NCBI RefSeq assembly: GCF_000721235.1
Contig: NZ_JOFH01000006.1
Coordinates: forward strand, 62,001-126,000
DNA from: Streptomyces olivaceus
Lineage (GTDB): Bacteria; Actinomycetota; Actinomycetes; Streptomycetales; Streptomycetaceae
DNA: 64,000 nucleotides
Reading direction: 5' to 3'
Below, in pieces: positions 1-10,015 of this stretch. Each line of letters begins with the position of its first letter. Within the stretch, counting starts at the first letter, position 1. The notes under the pieces are model-generated. The model made no database searches, was not told the origin of the DNA, and was given only the letters and a program-made list of their open reading frames with translations. The translations under genes were made by a program, and so were the position numbers.

Positions 1-28
1 GGGCCGAGCCGGGGCGCCGGGCTCCGGC

Positions 29-973
29 TCAGAAGGCGCTGCGCGTCGGCAGCGGCTTGCCGTACCAGAGCTCGATGAGGCGGGCCGCGATCGAGATGCC
101 GTAGGGCGGCAGCACCTCGCCGGACTCGAAGGCGGCGCCGAGCTCTTCGCGGGAGAACCAGCGGGCCTCGTGGATCTCGTCGCCGTCGACGTCGATCTCG
201 GTCGAGGTGGCCCGGGCCATGAAGCCCAGCATCAGGCTGGACGGGAAGGGCCAGGGCTGGCTGGCGACGTACTCGACGGGGCCCACGGTGATCCCGGCCT
301 CCTCCTGGACCTCGCGGCGCACCGACTGCTCGATGGACTCGCCGGGCTCGACGAAGCCGGCGAGGGTGGAGAAGCGGCCCTCGGGCCAGTGCACCTGGCG
401 GCCGAGGAGGATGCGGTCCTCCTCGTCCGTGACGGCCATGATCACCGCGGGGTCGGTGCGCGGGTAGTGCTCGGCACCGCAGGCGGGGCAGCGGCGGATG
501 TGGCCGGCCGCGGCGATGACGGTGCGTTCTCCGCAGCGGGAGCAGAACCGGTGCAGCCGCTGCCAGTTCTCCAGGGCCACCGCGTGGACCAGCAGGCCCG
601 CGTCGCGCGGTGACAGCAGCAGGCCGGCCTCCCGCAGGCCCGCCGGGCGCGCCGACTGGTCCATGCGGCCCGGCAGGGAGTCCTTCTGGAGGGCGAAGTA
701 GCTGACCCCGTCCTCGTCGGTGCCGAGGAAGTAGCGGTGCGCCTCGGTGAGCGGGGCCTCGAAGGACGGGGTCATGACGAGTTCGGTGCGCCCGTCGGTC
801 GTCTCGTCGATGAGGGCCTGACCGCCGGAGACCACGAAGCAGCGCGTCGAGGGGTGGCTCCACGCCGCCGCGAGCCAGGCCTCGTCGAGGCGGTGGTGGG
901 CGGCCCGGTCGATGCCGCCGGGCGCGGTGAGCGAAATGGGACGGTCGGCGGTCTGGTCGGTCCAGGTGGTCAC
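29..973 (-). CDS. nudC: NADH pyrophosphatase (Nudix hydrolase), NudC type
   Basis: Hydrolyses NAD(H) to NMN(H) plus AMP, and in some bacteria removes NAD caps from RNA. About 314 aa, the usual length. A four-cysteine zinc ribbon (CSRC near residue 144, CPAC near 162) precedes the Nudix box (about 206-228, GFVEPGES then REVQEEAG). The SQPWPFP motif near 238, diagnostic for NADH pyrophosphatases within the Nudix family, is intact. I chose the GTG at 973 (MTTWTD) because GGAAG lies five bases upstream; an in-frame TTG at 985 is the longer alternative and overlaps GGGGGAG. It is the last gene of the minus-strand adnA-adnB-M20-nudC group. Mycobacteria keep nudC beside adnAB as well. Confidence 0.93.
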   Translation of the reverse strand: MTTWTDQTADRPISLTAPGGIDRAAHHRLDEAWLAAAWSHPSTRCFVVSGGQALIDETTDGRTELVMTPSFEAPLTEAHRYFLGTDEDGVSYFALQKDSLPGRMDQSARPAGLREAGLLLSPRDAGLLVHAVALENWQRLHRFCSRCGERTVIAAAGHIRRCPACGAEHYPRTDPAVIMAVTDEEDRILLGRQVHWPEGRFSTLAGFVEPGESIEQSVRREVQEEAGITVGPVEYVASQPWPFPSSLMLGFMARATSTEIDVDGDEIHEARWFSREELGAAFESGEVLPPYGISIAARLIELWYGKPLPTRSAF

Positions 974-1130
974 GGGTGCTTCCAACTCCCCCGGTGAGCG
1001 GTTCGGTTCGGCAGGCGGTTCGGCGGGTCGTGCGGCGGGGGCGCCCGGGGCCCGGAGGCTCGGCGGTGCGCGGCGGTCTCTCCAGTGTGCCGTGCGTGTT
1101 CGCCGTTCCGGGGCCGGTGCGTGCGGGGCC

Positions 1131-2543
1131 TCAGGGGACGTGGCTCCAGTGCTCCGCCAGGTCTCCCCAGAGGTGGGCGGAGGTCTCGGCGCCCTTGAGG
1201 AGGAGGTCCAGCTCCACCTTCTCGTCGGGGGCGTGCCAGCCGTCGGACGGGACGGAGATGCCGAGGAACAGCACCGGAGCGCCGAGGACCTCCTGGAGGT
1301 CGGCGGCCGGGCCGGAGCCGCCCTCGCGGGTGAAGCGGACCGGTGCGCCGAAGGCCCGGCCCATCGCGCGGGCCACCGACCGGAGCGCCGGATGGTCCAG
1401 CGGTGTCAGGCACGGGCGGGTGGCGGGGGCGAAGGCGATCTCGCAGCGGACCCCCTGGGGCACCTGCTCGGTGACCCAGGCGCGGACGGCCTTCTCCACG
1501 TGGTCCGGGTCCTGTCCGGCCACCAGGCGGAAGGAGAGCTTGACCATGGCGGAGGACGGGACGATCGTCTTGCTGCCCGGGCCCTGGTAGCCGCCGCCGA
1601 TGCCGTTCACCTCGGCGGTGGGGCGGGCCCAGACGCGCTCCAGAGTGGTGTACCCGGCCTCGCCGTGGGCTGCGTACGACTGGGCGGTCCGCAGCCACTG
1701 CCGCTCGTCGAAGGGCAGCTCGGCGAAGAGTTCGCGTTCCCGGTCGGTGAGTTCGACCACTCCGTCGTAGAAGCCCGGGACCGTCACGCGCGCGTGCTCG
1801 TCGTGGAGGGCGGACACCAGGCGGGCGACCGCGGTCGCCGGATTGGGGACCGCGCCGCCGAAGGAGCCGGAGTGGATGTCCTGGTCGGGTCCGTGCAGCC
1901 GGATCTCGCACTCGGCGAGACCGCGCATGCCGGTGCACACCGTGGGGGTGTCCGCGGACCACATGCCGGTGTCGGAGACGATCACCGCGTCGGCGGCGAG
2001 CCGGCCGGCGCGTTCCTCGACGAGGGCGCGGAAGTGCGGGGAGCCGGATTCCTCCTCGCCCTCGATCAGCAGCTTGAGGTTCACGGCGGGGGCGCTGCGG
2101 CCGGTGGCGGCGAGGTGGGCGCGGACACCGAGTGTGTGGAAGAACACCTGCCCCTTGTCGTCGGCCGCCCCGCGCGCGTAGAGGCGGTTTTCCCGGACGA
2201 CGGGCTCGAAGGGCTCGCTGCTCCAGCCGTCCTCGCGGGCGGCGGGCTGCACGTCGTGGTGGCCGTAGACGAGGACCGTGGGCGCCTGCGGGTCCCCGGA
2301 GGGCCACTCCGCGAAGACGGCCGGGGCGCCCGGGGTCGGCCAGACCTCCACGGTCGGGAAGCCGGTCTCCTTCAGCTCGGCGGCGAGCCAGTCGGCGCTG
2401 CGGCGCACATCGGACGCGTGCTCGGGCTGCGCCGACACGGACGGTATGCGCAGCCAGTCGACGAGGTCGTCGAGGAAGGCGGCGCGGTGCTGCTCGATGT
2501 ACGTACGGACAGCGCTGACAGCATTGTCAACGGAGTGGCTCAT
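1131..2543 (-). CDS. M20 family dipeptidase
   Basis: Zinc-dependent cytosolic dipeptidase of the carnosinase/PepV-like M20 branch, about 470 aa. Visible metal-site motifs are VYGHHDVQP (first His ligand and catalytic Asp), a DDKGQ motif with the bridging Asp, and EGEEESGSP with the catalytic Glu pair. A dimerisation (lid) domain separates the halves, as usual in M20. The ATG at 2543 (MSHSVD) was preferred over a frame extending to 2594, because the extension would overlap the gene upstream. The gene starts 10 bp after the adnB stop, so it is probably co-transcribed. The substrate cannot be told from sequence. Confidence 0.88.
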   Translation of the reverse strand: MSHSVDNAVSAVRTYIEQHRAAFLDDLVDWLRIPSVSAQPEHASDVRRSADWLAAELKETGFPTVEVWPTPGAPAVFAEWPSGDPQAPTVLVYGHHDVQPAAREDGWSSEPFEPVVRENRLYARGAADDKGQVFFHTLGVRAHLAATGRSAPAVNLKLLIEGEEESGSPHFRALVEERAGRLAADAVIVSDTGMWSADTPTVCTGMRGLAECEIRLHGPDQDIHSGSFGGAVPNPATAVARLVSALHDEHARVTVPGFYDGVVELTDRERELFAELPFDERQWLRTAQSYAAHGEAGYTTLERVWARPTAEVNGIGGGYQGPGSKTIVPSSAMVKLSFRLVAGQDPDHVEKAVRAWVTEQVPQGVRCEIAFAPATRPCLTPLDHPALRSVARAMGRAFGAPVRFTREGGSGPAADLQEVLGAPVLFLGISVPSDGWHAPDEKVELDLLLKGAETSAHLWGDLAEHWSHVP

Positions 2544-2553
2544 GCTCACGAGC

Positions 2554-5500
2554 CTATCGGCCCGAAGGGACTCCCCGATCGTGCGGTTCGTCACCGACCG
2601 GTCCGGCCAGCAGCAGGTTCTCCAGCGCGGCGCGGTCCGGGAGGCCCTCGGGCCGTACGACGTCGCCGGTGCGTACGTAGAGGAAGGCGGCGGTCACCGA
2701 TTCAAGCGGTACGTGCTGCTGCTCGGCCCAGGCGAGGCGGTAGAGCGCGAGCTGGAGCGGGTCCGCGGTGGCGGCGCGGTTGGTCTTCCAGTCGACGATC
2801 TCGTACGTCGCCGTCCTGCCGTCGCCCGCCTTGTAGACCGCGTCGATGCGGCCGCGTACGACACGGCCGGCGAGCGACAACTGGAAGGGCGTCTCGACGC
2901 GGTAGGGGGCGCGCTGGGCGTACTCGGTGCGTTCGAAGGCGTCCTTGAGGAACTCGAGGTCCTGTTCGTCGGCGATCTCGGCGTCGCCGCCGGGCAGCTC
3001 CTCCGGTTCAAGGAGGGGCAGTGTCAGTGGTTCGAAGCGGGCCTCGACCCAGGCGTGGAAACGGGTGCCGCGGCGCGCGGCGGGCCGGGGCGGGCGGGGC
3101 ATGGGCCGGGCCAGTTCCTGGGCGAAGCCGTCCGGGTCGGCGGCCAGGCTCAGCAGTTGGGAGGCGGTCAGCGATACCGGGAGGGGTACTTCGGTGACGC
3201 TCTCCCGGGCGCGGAGCAGTTCGCCGGTGAGCGCGTCGAGGTCGCGGTCCCAGGAGGCCACGGTGCGTGCTTCCTCCGGCGTGAGGCGGTCGGGGACGCT
3301 GGCGTCGGGTCGGTCGGGAGGGGGCGCCTGCGCCTGGCGCGGGACGGTGGGGCGGTCCGGCGGGATGGCCGGGTGATCCGGCGCGGTGGCGGGGCGGTCC
3401 GTGGCCCAGGAGTCCCAGTCGGCGGGGTCCTCGGTCGGATTATCGGCGGGGTCCTCGATGGAGTACTCGGTGGGGTCCCCGGCCCAGCCGGGCGCCTCCC
3501 GCGCCTGGAGGGCGTCGTCGTCCTCGGGCGGCGGCGGCCAGTCCGGGTCGGCGTGTGCGTCCGGGCCGGGCGAGGGGAGCGCTGCCTCCGGGGCGGAGAG
3601 GCCGTCCAGGTGGGCGAGGACCGTCTCGGCGGCGGCCCGGCGACGGGCGAGCGCCTCGTCGTCCAGGGGCAGCGGCCAGACCTGGTCGTCCGCCGCGCGG
3701 TGCAGGGCCGGGTTCTCCTCGCCCTCGGCGGGTGCGTCCGCCCAGGCCTCGATCTCGCCGTGTCCTGCCACGCAGTGCTCGTACAGGGCCGTGAGGAAGT
3801 CGGACGGCCCGCGGGGCTTCTTCTGGCTGGGCCCCCACCAGTGGCCGGAGCCGAGGAGCAGGGAGCGCGGGCGGGTGAAGGTGACGTAGCCGAGGCGCAG
3901 CTCCTCGGTGTGCTGGTGTTCCTTCATCGCCGCGTGGAAGGCCTTCAGCCCCCGGGAGTCCCAGGCCGGCACCTCGGGCAGGGTGTCGGCGTCGCCGCGC
4001 AGGCCGTGCGGCAGCACCTTGCCCTGCGCGGTCCACTTCTCCCGGCCCTGGCCGCTGGGGAAGGTGCCGGTGACCAGGCCGGGCACGGCGACGACGTCCC
4101 ACTCCAAGCCCTTGGACTTGTGGGCGGTGAGCACCTTGACGGTGTTCTCCCCGCCGGGCAGCGCGTTGTCGAGACCCTTCTCGTACTGGGCGGCGGTGCG
4201 CAGAAATCCCAGGAAGGCGAGGAGCGTGGCCTCGCCGTCGGTCGCGGCGAAGGACGCGGCGACGTCCAGGAAGTTCGAGAGGGTCTCGCGGCGGCGGGCG
4301 GCCAGCGCGTGCGGCGAGGCCGACAGCTCGACCTCCAGACCGGTGACGGCGAGGACGCGGTGCAGGACGTCCATGAGCGGGTCGGACAGTGCCCTGCGCA
4401 GTTCCCGCAGTTCGGCGGCCAGTCGGGCGAAGCGCACGCGCGCGTCCGGCGAGAAGGGCAGCCCGTCGTCGTCCCCGGTGCCGTCCAGCGGCGTCTCCAG
4501 GAAGGTGTCCAGTGCGTCCGCGAGCGATATCACCTCCGACGGGTCGACCCCCTCGACGGCCTCGGCGAGCCTCCGGTCGGGGTCGTCGTCGCCCGCCACG
4601 CGCGCGTGGCTCACGAGCAGCCGGGCGCGGCGGCCCAGCAGGGCGAGGTCTCGCGCGCCGATGCGCCAGCGCGGACCGGTGAGCAGGCGGACCAGGGAGG
4701 CGTTGGCGCCCGGGTCCTGAAGCACCTCGCAGACGGCGACCAGGTCGGCCACCTCGGGCAGGTGCAGCAGCCCGGAGAGGCCCACGACCTCGACGGGCAC
4801 GTCGCGCGCCACCAGGGCCCCCTGGATCTGGGCGAAGTCCGTCGCCGTGCGGCACAGGACGGCGATCTCCCCGGGCGCCGTGCCGGTGCGCACGAGGTGG
4901 GCGACGGAGTCGGCGATCCAGTCCATCTCCTCGGCGTGGGTGCGCAGCAGGGCGCAGCGGACGGTGCCGTCGTGTTCGGCGCCGGGTGCGGGGCGCAGCG
5001 CCTCCACGCCCGCGTGCATGGCGCGCAGGGGCTCGGCGAGGCCGTTGGCGAGGTCGAGGAGGCGGCCGCCGCTGCGGCGGTTCTCGCTGAGGGACTGCCG
5101 GGCGGCGGGGCGGCCGTCCGCCCGCTCGAAGTGCTCGGGGAAGTCGTCGAGGTTGGCGACCGAGGCGCCGCGCCAGCCGTAGATCGCCTGGCAGGGGTCG
5201 CCCACGGCGGTCACGGGGTGGCCGGTGCCGCTGCCGAACAGGCCCGCCAGGAGCACGCGCTGGGCCACCGACGTGTCCTGGTACTCGTCGAGCAGCACCA
5301 CCCGGAACTCTTCGCGCAGGACGCGGCCCACCTCGGGCAGCCCGGCGAGCCGCGCGGACAGGGCGATCTGGTCGCCGAAGTCGAGCAGGTCCCGTTCGCG
5401 TTTGGCCGACCGGTAGCGGATCACCAGGTCCGCCAGTTCGCGGCGGGCGGCGGCAGCCTCGGGGACCTTGCGCAGGTCGGCGTTGCCGAGCCGGACCCCT

Positions 5501-6096
5501 GCCAGGGAGTCGAGGAGGCCGGCGTCCCAGGTGCGCAGGTCCTCGGGGCGTACGAGGTGCTCGGCGAGCTCGGCGTCGAGGGCGAGGAGGTCCCCGACCA
5601 GGTCGGGGAAGGAGCGGGTGAGCGCCGGATAGGGCCCGGGCGCCTCGCGCAGCACCCGCGCGGCGAGCTGATAGCGGGTGGCGTCGGCCAGCAGCCGGGA
5701 GGTCGGCTCCAGCCCGACCCGCAGCCCGTGGTCGGTCAGCAGCCGGCCCGCGAAGGCGTGGTACGTCGAGATCACCGGCTCGCCCGGCGGGTGGTCCGGG
5801 TCGAGCACGTCGGGGTCGGTGACGCCCGCGCGGACGAGGGCCTTGCGGACGCGTTCGGCGAGTTCACCGGCCGCCTTGTTGGTGAAGGTGAGGCCGAGGA
5901 CCTGTTCCGGGGCGACCTGGCCGGTGCCGACCAGCCACACCACACGGGCCGCCATCACCGTGGTCTTGCCCGACCCGGCTCCGGCCACGATCACCTGCGG
6001 GGCGGGCGGCGCGACGATGCAGGCCGTCTGCTCCGGGGTGAAGGGGATGCCGAGGAGCTCTTTGAGCTGCTCGGGATCGGTGATGTGGGCGGGCAC
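2554..6096 (-). CDS. adnB: AdnB-like UvrD/RecB helicase-nuclease subunit
   Basis: Large (about 1180 aa) superfamily 1 DNA motor with a C-terminal RecB-type nuclease, the second subunit of the actinobacterial AdnAB double-strand-break resection machine. Motor motifs: Walker A GAGSGKTT near residue 40, LLDEYQDTS (Walker B), and YGWRGAS. The nuclease carries GRIDAVYK and EIVDWKTNR, matching the catalytic Asp and D-x-K of PD-(D/E)XK enzymes. A long acidic, proline-rich linker joins the halves. The start is uncertain: GTG at 6096 sits seven bases after TAGCCT (6109-6104), a leaderless arrangement, while TTG at 6126 is the longest option. It follows adnA by about 110 bp. adnAB has been reported essential in Streptomyces (from memory). 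Confidence 0.9.
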   Translation of the reverse strand: MPAHITDPEQLKELLGIPFTPEQTACIVAPPAPQVIVAGAGSGKTTVMAARVVWLVGTGQVAPEQVLGLTFTNKAAGELAERVRKALVRAGVTDPDVLDPDHPPGEPVISTYHAFAGRLLTDHGLRVGLEPTSRLLADATRYQLAARVLREAPGPYPALTRSFPDLVGDLLALDAELAEHLVRPEDLRTWDAGLLDSLAGVRLGNADLRKVPEAAAARRELADLVIRYRSAKRERDLLDFGDQIALSARLAGLPEVGRVLREEFRVVLLDEYQDTSVAQRVLLAGLFGSGTGHPVTAVGDPCQAIYGWRGASVANLDDFPEHFERADGRPAARQSLSENRRSGGRLLDLANGLAEPLRAMHAGVEALRPAPGAEHDGTVRCALLRTHAEEMDWIADSVAHLVRTGTAPGEIAVLCRTATDFAQIQGALVARDVPVEVVGLSGLLHLPEVADLVAVCEVLQDPGANASLVRLLTGPRWRIGARDLALLGRRARLLVSHARVAGDDDPDRRLAEAVEGVDPSEVISLADALDTFLETPLDGTGDDDGLPFSPDARVRFARLAAELRELRRALSDPLMDVLHRVLAVTGLEVELSASPHALAARRRETLSNFLDVAASFAATDGEATLLAFLGFLRTAAQYEKGLDNALPGGENTVKVLTAHKSKGLEWDVVAVPGLVTGTFPSGQGREKWTAQGKVLPHGLRGDADTLPEVPAWDSRGLKAFHAAMKEHQHTEELRLGYVTFTRPRSLLLGSGHWWGPSQKKPRGPSDFLTALYEHCVAGHGEIEAWADAPAEGEENPALHRAADDQVWPLPLDDEALARRRAAAETVLAHLDGLSAPEAALPSPGPDAHADPDWPPPPEDDDALQAREAPGWAGDPTEYSIEDPADNPTEDPADWDSWATDRPATAPDHPAIPPDRPTVPRQAQAPPPDRPDASVPDRLTPEEARTVASWDRDLDALTGELLRARESVTEVPLPVSLTASQLLSLAADPDGFAQELARPMPRPPRPAARRGTRFHAWVEARFEPLTLPLLEPEELPGGDAEIADEQDLEFLKDAFERTEYAQRAPYRVETPFQLSLAGRVVRGRIDAVYKAGDGRTATYEIVDWKTNRAATADPLQLALYRLAWAEQQHVPLESVTAAFLYVRTGDVVRPEGLPDRAALENLLLAGPVGDEPHDRGVPSGR

Positions 6097-6206
6097 GTCC
6101 AAGAGGCTAGCGGCGGCCACCGACAACGGAGGCCGCAGTGCCCCGGCGGCCCGGAGATGTGCTGGTCAGCACCTGTGGTGCAGCTCGTCACACCGGGCAC
6201 GGCCGC

Positions 6207-9200
6207 TCACTCCACGACCTGCCGTCCCTCGGGCCGCGCGCTGCACGAGGCGCGGAAGGCGCAGTGGGTGCAGTGCTGGCCGGCGGTGGGGGTGAAGCGC
6301 TCGTCCAGGACCTTGCCGGCGGCCGTGGCCAGCAGGTCGCCGACCCACTCGCCCGACTCCCCCTCCGGGGCCTCCTGCGCCTGAACCTTGGGCAGGGTCT
6401 CGCCGCCGTCCCGCTGGGGCGCCCCCTGGCGCAGCTGGACGAGTTCGGCACCGCCGGGTTCGGGGCGTACGCCGTCGAAGGCGTCGTCGACGGCGCCCTC
6501 CCGGACGGCGAGCTGGTAGACCGCGAGCTGGGGATGGCGGGCGACCTCGGCGGAGGTGGGCGCCTGTTTGCCGGTCTTGAAGTCGACGACGTACGCGCGG
6601 CCGTCGCCGTCGGTCTCGACGCGGTCCATCTGGCCGCGGATGCGCACCTCGTAGTCGCCTGCCTCCAGGGTCACGTCGAAGTCGTGCTCGCTGGCCACCG
6701 GCGTGCGTCCGGCGCGGTCCATGACGTGCCACTTCAGGAAGCGTTCGAGCGCCGCGCGCGCGTTGGCCTTCTCCTGCTGGGACTTCCACGGCGCGTCGAA
6801 GGCGAGCGCGTTCCACACGGAGTCCAGGCGTTCCATGAGGACGGCGAGGTCGGCCGGGGTGTGCCCGGAGGCCACCTCGTCGGCGAGCACGTGCACCACG
6901 TTGCCGAAGCCCTGGGCCGCGCTCGCGGGTGCGTCGGCCTTCACCTCGCGGCCCAGGAACCACTGCAGGGCGCAGGTGTTGGCCAGCTGGTCCAGGGCGC
7001 TGCCCGAGAGGGTGACGGGCTGGTCGCGGTCGCGCAGGGGCACCTTGCTCTCGGTCCGGTCCCACATGCCCCACCAGCGGTAGGGGTGGGCGGACGGCAC
7101 GAGGGGGCGACCGCCCTCGTCGGTGAGGGCGGCGAGGCGGGCCAGCCGGCGGGCGGCGGCCTCCCTGAGAGGTTCGGAGACGCGTGGATCGACGGTCGTG
7201 GCGCGCAGTTCGGCGACGAGCGCCGCGACGGCGAGGGGGCGGCGCGGACGACCCGTGACGTCGACGGGTTCCACGCCGAGTTCGGACAGGAACCGGGAGG
7301 GCTGGTCGCCGTCGTCGGCCGGTGCCTTCACGGCGGTGACGACGAGACGGTCCCGCGCGCGCGTGGCGGCCACGTAGAACAGGCGGCGTTCCTCGGCGAG
7401 CAGCGCGCCCGGCGTCAGCGGTTCGGCCAGCCCGTCGCGCCCGATCCGGTCGGCCTCCAGCAGCGAGCCGCGGCGGCGCAGGTCGGGCCAGAGGCCTTCC
7501 TGGACGCCCGCGACGACGACCAGCCGCCACTCCAGGCCCTTCGCGCGGTGCGCGGTCATCAGGCGGACGGCGTCGGGGCGTACGGCACGCCGGGTGAGGG
7601 TGTCGGCGGCGATGTCCTCGGAGTCGACCTCCTCCAGGAAGTTCAGCGCGCCCCGCCCGCCGGTGCGCTCCTCCGCGCGGGCGGCGGTCGCGAACAGCGC
7701 GCACACGGCGTCGAGGTCACGGTCTGCGTTGCGTCCTGCGGCGCCGCCACGCCGGGCGGAGCGTTCCAGCCGGGTGGGCCAGGGGGTGCCCTCCCACAGG
7801 TCCCACAGCGCCTCCTCGGCGCTGCCGCCGCCCGCCAGCCGCGCACGGGCCCTGTGGAGCAGCGCACCGAGCCGCTGGGCGCCGCGCGCGTAGGCGGGGT
7901 CGTGCACGACGAGCCGCTCCGGCTCGGCCAGCGCCCGCGCGAGAAGTTCGTCCGAGGGCGGCGGCAGCGCGTTGCCTGCGGCACGCTCCTCGTCCCTCAG
8001 GGCGCGTCCCAGACGGCGCAGGTCGGCGGCGTCCATGCCGGCGAGGGGCGAGGTGAGCAGGGTGAGGGCGGTCTCGGTGGGGAGCCACCGGGGGGCGGCC
8101 TCCGCGCGGGGGGCGTTTTCGTCGTCCGCGCGGGAGTCGCCGTCGGCGGTCGCGGGGGGAGCGTCCTCGGCGGCCGCCAGGACGGCCTCACTCGATACCC
8201 CCGCCTCGATACCGACTCGGACACCGACACTGGCGTCGGCGTCCGAGTCGGCCGCGTCACCGGCACCGGCACCATCGGCGCCGCCACCACGCGGGCCGGT
8301 CTCCGTCCTCTCGGCGTCCTTCCCGGGCCGCTCCCCCGCCCCCGGCCCCGCCCCCGTCTCCGCCTCCGCGACCGCCCGCAGTGCCGTCAGGAGCGGCGCC
8401 ACCGCCGGTTCGTGGCGCAGGGGAAGGTCGTCGCCGTCGATGTCCAGGGGAACACCGGCCGCGGTGAGGGCCCGGCGGAGCGTGGGGATGGAGCGTGACC
8501 CGGCGCGGACCAGGACGGCCATGTCGCTCCAGGGGACGCCGTCCTCCAGGTGGGCCCTGCGCAGGATGTCCGCGATGTTGTCCAGCTCGGTGCCGGAGGT
8601 CGGGTACGTGTACGCCTCGACGCGTCCGCCGTCCCGTACGGGTACCGGCTCGCGATGGGCGCGGACCCGGTCGGCGGGGAGGCGGGTCAGAGGCATGCGC
8701 CGGGTCAGCAGCCGGGTGGCGGCCAGCAGGGCGGTCCCGGAGCGGCGCGAGGTCCGCAGCACCTCGACCGGCGCCGGACGGCCGTCCGCGCGCGGGAAGG
8801 CGGCCGGGAAGTCGAGGATGCCGTTCACGTCCGCGCCCCGGAAGGCGTAGATCGACTGGTCCGGGTCCCCGAACGCGACCAGGGTGCGTCCGCCGCCGGC
8901 CAGGGCGTGCAGCAGCCGTACCTGGGCCGGGTCGGTGTCCTGGTACTCGTCGACGTAGACCGCGTCGTACCGTGCGGCCAGGTGCGCGGCGACCTCCGGG
9001 CGGCCGGCGAGGAGCACCGCGCGGTGGACCAGTTCCGCGTAGTCGAGCACCCCCTGGAGGTCGAGCACGTCGAGGTACTCGGCGAGGAAGACGGCGGCGG
9101 CACGCCAGTCGGGGCGGCCGGTGCGCCTCGCGAAGGCACCCAGGGCGTCCGGTCCGAGACCCAGTTCACGGCTGCGGGCGAGCACCGCACGGACCTCGTC

Positions 9201-9749
9201 GGCGAAGCCGCGGGTGGTCAGGCAGGCGCGCAGTTCGTCCGGCCAGCGCACGTGGGCCAGCCCGAGCCCCTCCAGGTCCACCTGGCCGGCGAGCAGCTCG
9301 CGCACCGTCACGTCCTGCTCGGGTCCGGACAGCAGCCGCAGCGGCTCCACGAAGAGTTCGCTGTCCTGGTGGGCGCGGACCAGGGCGTAGCCGAACGAGT
9401 GAAAGGTCGTCGCCCGGGGAGCGCGCGTGGCGCCCATGCGCAGCGCCATCCGGTCGCGCAGTTCGACGGCGGCCTTCCGGCTGAAGGTCAGCACCAGGAT
9501 GCGTTCCGGGTCACCGCCCCGGGCGACCCGGTCCGCCACCGACTCCACCAGCGTGGTGGTCTTGCCGGTGCCGGGACCGGCCAGCACGAGCAGCGGTCCG
9601 CTTGGGTGGTCAACCACCGAGCGCTGTGCGGCGTCCAGATGAGGGGGGTCCATGCGTGCCGGCGGGGTACGCACCAGTCGGTAGGCGCCACGGCTCCCCC
9701 GCCGCGCCCGGGGGCGCTGCGGGGGTCCGGTGGAGGAAGAGGAGCTCAC
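6207..9749 (-). CDS. adnA: AdnA-like UvrD helicase-nuclease subunit with Fe-S cysteines
   Basis: About 1180 aa; UvrD-like motor plus C-terminal nuclease, partner of the next gene. Walker A GPGTGKTTT lies near residue 55, with DEYQDTD and PDQSIYAFRG further on. The nuclease has GQMDRVE and VVDFKTGK. A cysteine upstream of the nuclease (NTCALQWF) and a C-terminal CTHCAFRASC fit the four-Cys iron-sulfur staple of AddB-type nucleases. A 100-residue low-complexity insert rich in Ala, Asp and Gly (encoded about 8100-8350) interrupts the motor. GTG at 9749 (MSSSSS) is preferred because residues after it (AYRLVRTPP) are conserved in Streptomyces homologues as I remember them; ATG at 9653 would trim 32 residues. 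Confidence 0.9.
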   Translation of the reverse strand: MSSSSSTGPPQRPRARRGSRGAYRLVRTPPARMDPPHLDAAQRSVVDHPSGPLLVLAGPGTGKTTTLVESVADRVARGGDPERILVLTFSRKAAVELRDRMALRMGATRAPRATTFHSFGYALVRAHQDSELFVEPLRLLSGPEQDVTVRELLAGQVDLEGLGLAHVRWPDELRACLTTRGFADEVRAVLARSRELGLGPDALGAFARRTGRPDWRAAAVFLAEYLDVLDLQGVLDYAELVHRAVLLAGRPEVAAHLAARYDAVYVDEYQDTDPAQVRLLHALAGGGRTLVAFGDPDQSIYAFRGADVNGILDFPAAFPRADGRPAPVEVLRTSRRSGTALLAATRLLTRRMPLTRLPADRVRAHREPVPVRDGGRVEAYTYPTSGTELDNIADILRRAHLEDGVPWSDMAVLVRAGSRSIPTLRRALTAAGVPLDIDGDDLPLRHEPAVAPLLTALRAVAEAETGAGPGAGERPGKDAERTETGPRGGGADGAGAGDAADSDADASVGVRVGIEAGVSSEAVLAAAEDAPPATADGDSRADDENAPRAEAAPRWLPTETALTLLTSPLAGMDAADLRRLGRALRDEERAAGNALPPPSDELLARALAEPERLVVHDPAYARGAQRLGALLHRARARLAGGGSAEEALWDLWEGTPWPTRLERSARRGGAAGRNADRDLDAVCALFATAARAEERTGGRGALNFLEEVDSEDIAADTLTRRAVRPDAVRLMTAHRAKGLEWRLVVVAGVQEGLWPDLRRRGSLLEADRIGRDGLAEPLTPGALLAEERRLFYVAATRARDRLVVTAVKAPADDGDQPSRFLSELGVEPVDVTGRPRRPLAVAALVAELRATTVDPRVSEPLREAAARRLARLAALTDEGGRPLVPSAHPYRWWGMWDRTESKVPLRDRDQPVTLSGSALDQLANTCALQWFLGREVKADAPASAAQGFGNVVHVLADEVASGHTPADLAVLMERLDSVWNALAFDAPWKSQQEKANARAALERFLKWHVMDRAGRTPVASEHDFDVTLEAGDYEVRIRGQMDRVETDGDGRAYVVDFKTGKQAPTSAEVARHPQLAVYQLAVREGAVDDAFDGVRPEPGGAELVQLRQGAPQRDGGETLPKVQAQEAPEGESGEWVGDLLATAAGKVLDERFTPTAGQHCTHCAFRASCSARPEGRQVVE

Positions 9750-10015
9750 GTGGTTCGCCGGTCCTGGTGGGTGTGCTGGTGGGCCGTCCGCGGTGCGGGT
9801 ACGGCGGTGGCCGCCGGATGAGGGGGACGCGTGCGGCCGGCGCCCCGCCCACGGACGAGACGGAAGCGGGGCTTCCCCTTCTCTCCCCGGGTCGCTCGCG
9901 GCACGCGCGTCCTCCGCACCACGAACGTACGTCATGCGACGGACATGCCCTAAGTGCTCCGTGTCCCCCGGACGGATCACGGGTCGCACGTCGGCCGTCC
10001 CCATGGCGGAAGCTG

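Noticed and set aside
912..8498. Very long open frames on the plus strand opposite adnA, adnB and the M20 gene (up to 1368 codons)
   Set aside because: They are antisense shadows produced by GC-rich codon bias; their translations are low-complexity Gly/Arg/Ala with no domains, while the minus-strand frames carry complete helicase and peptidase motifs.
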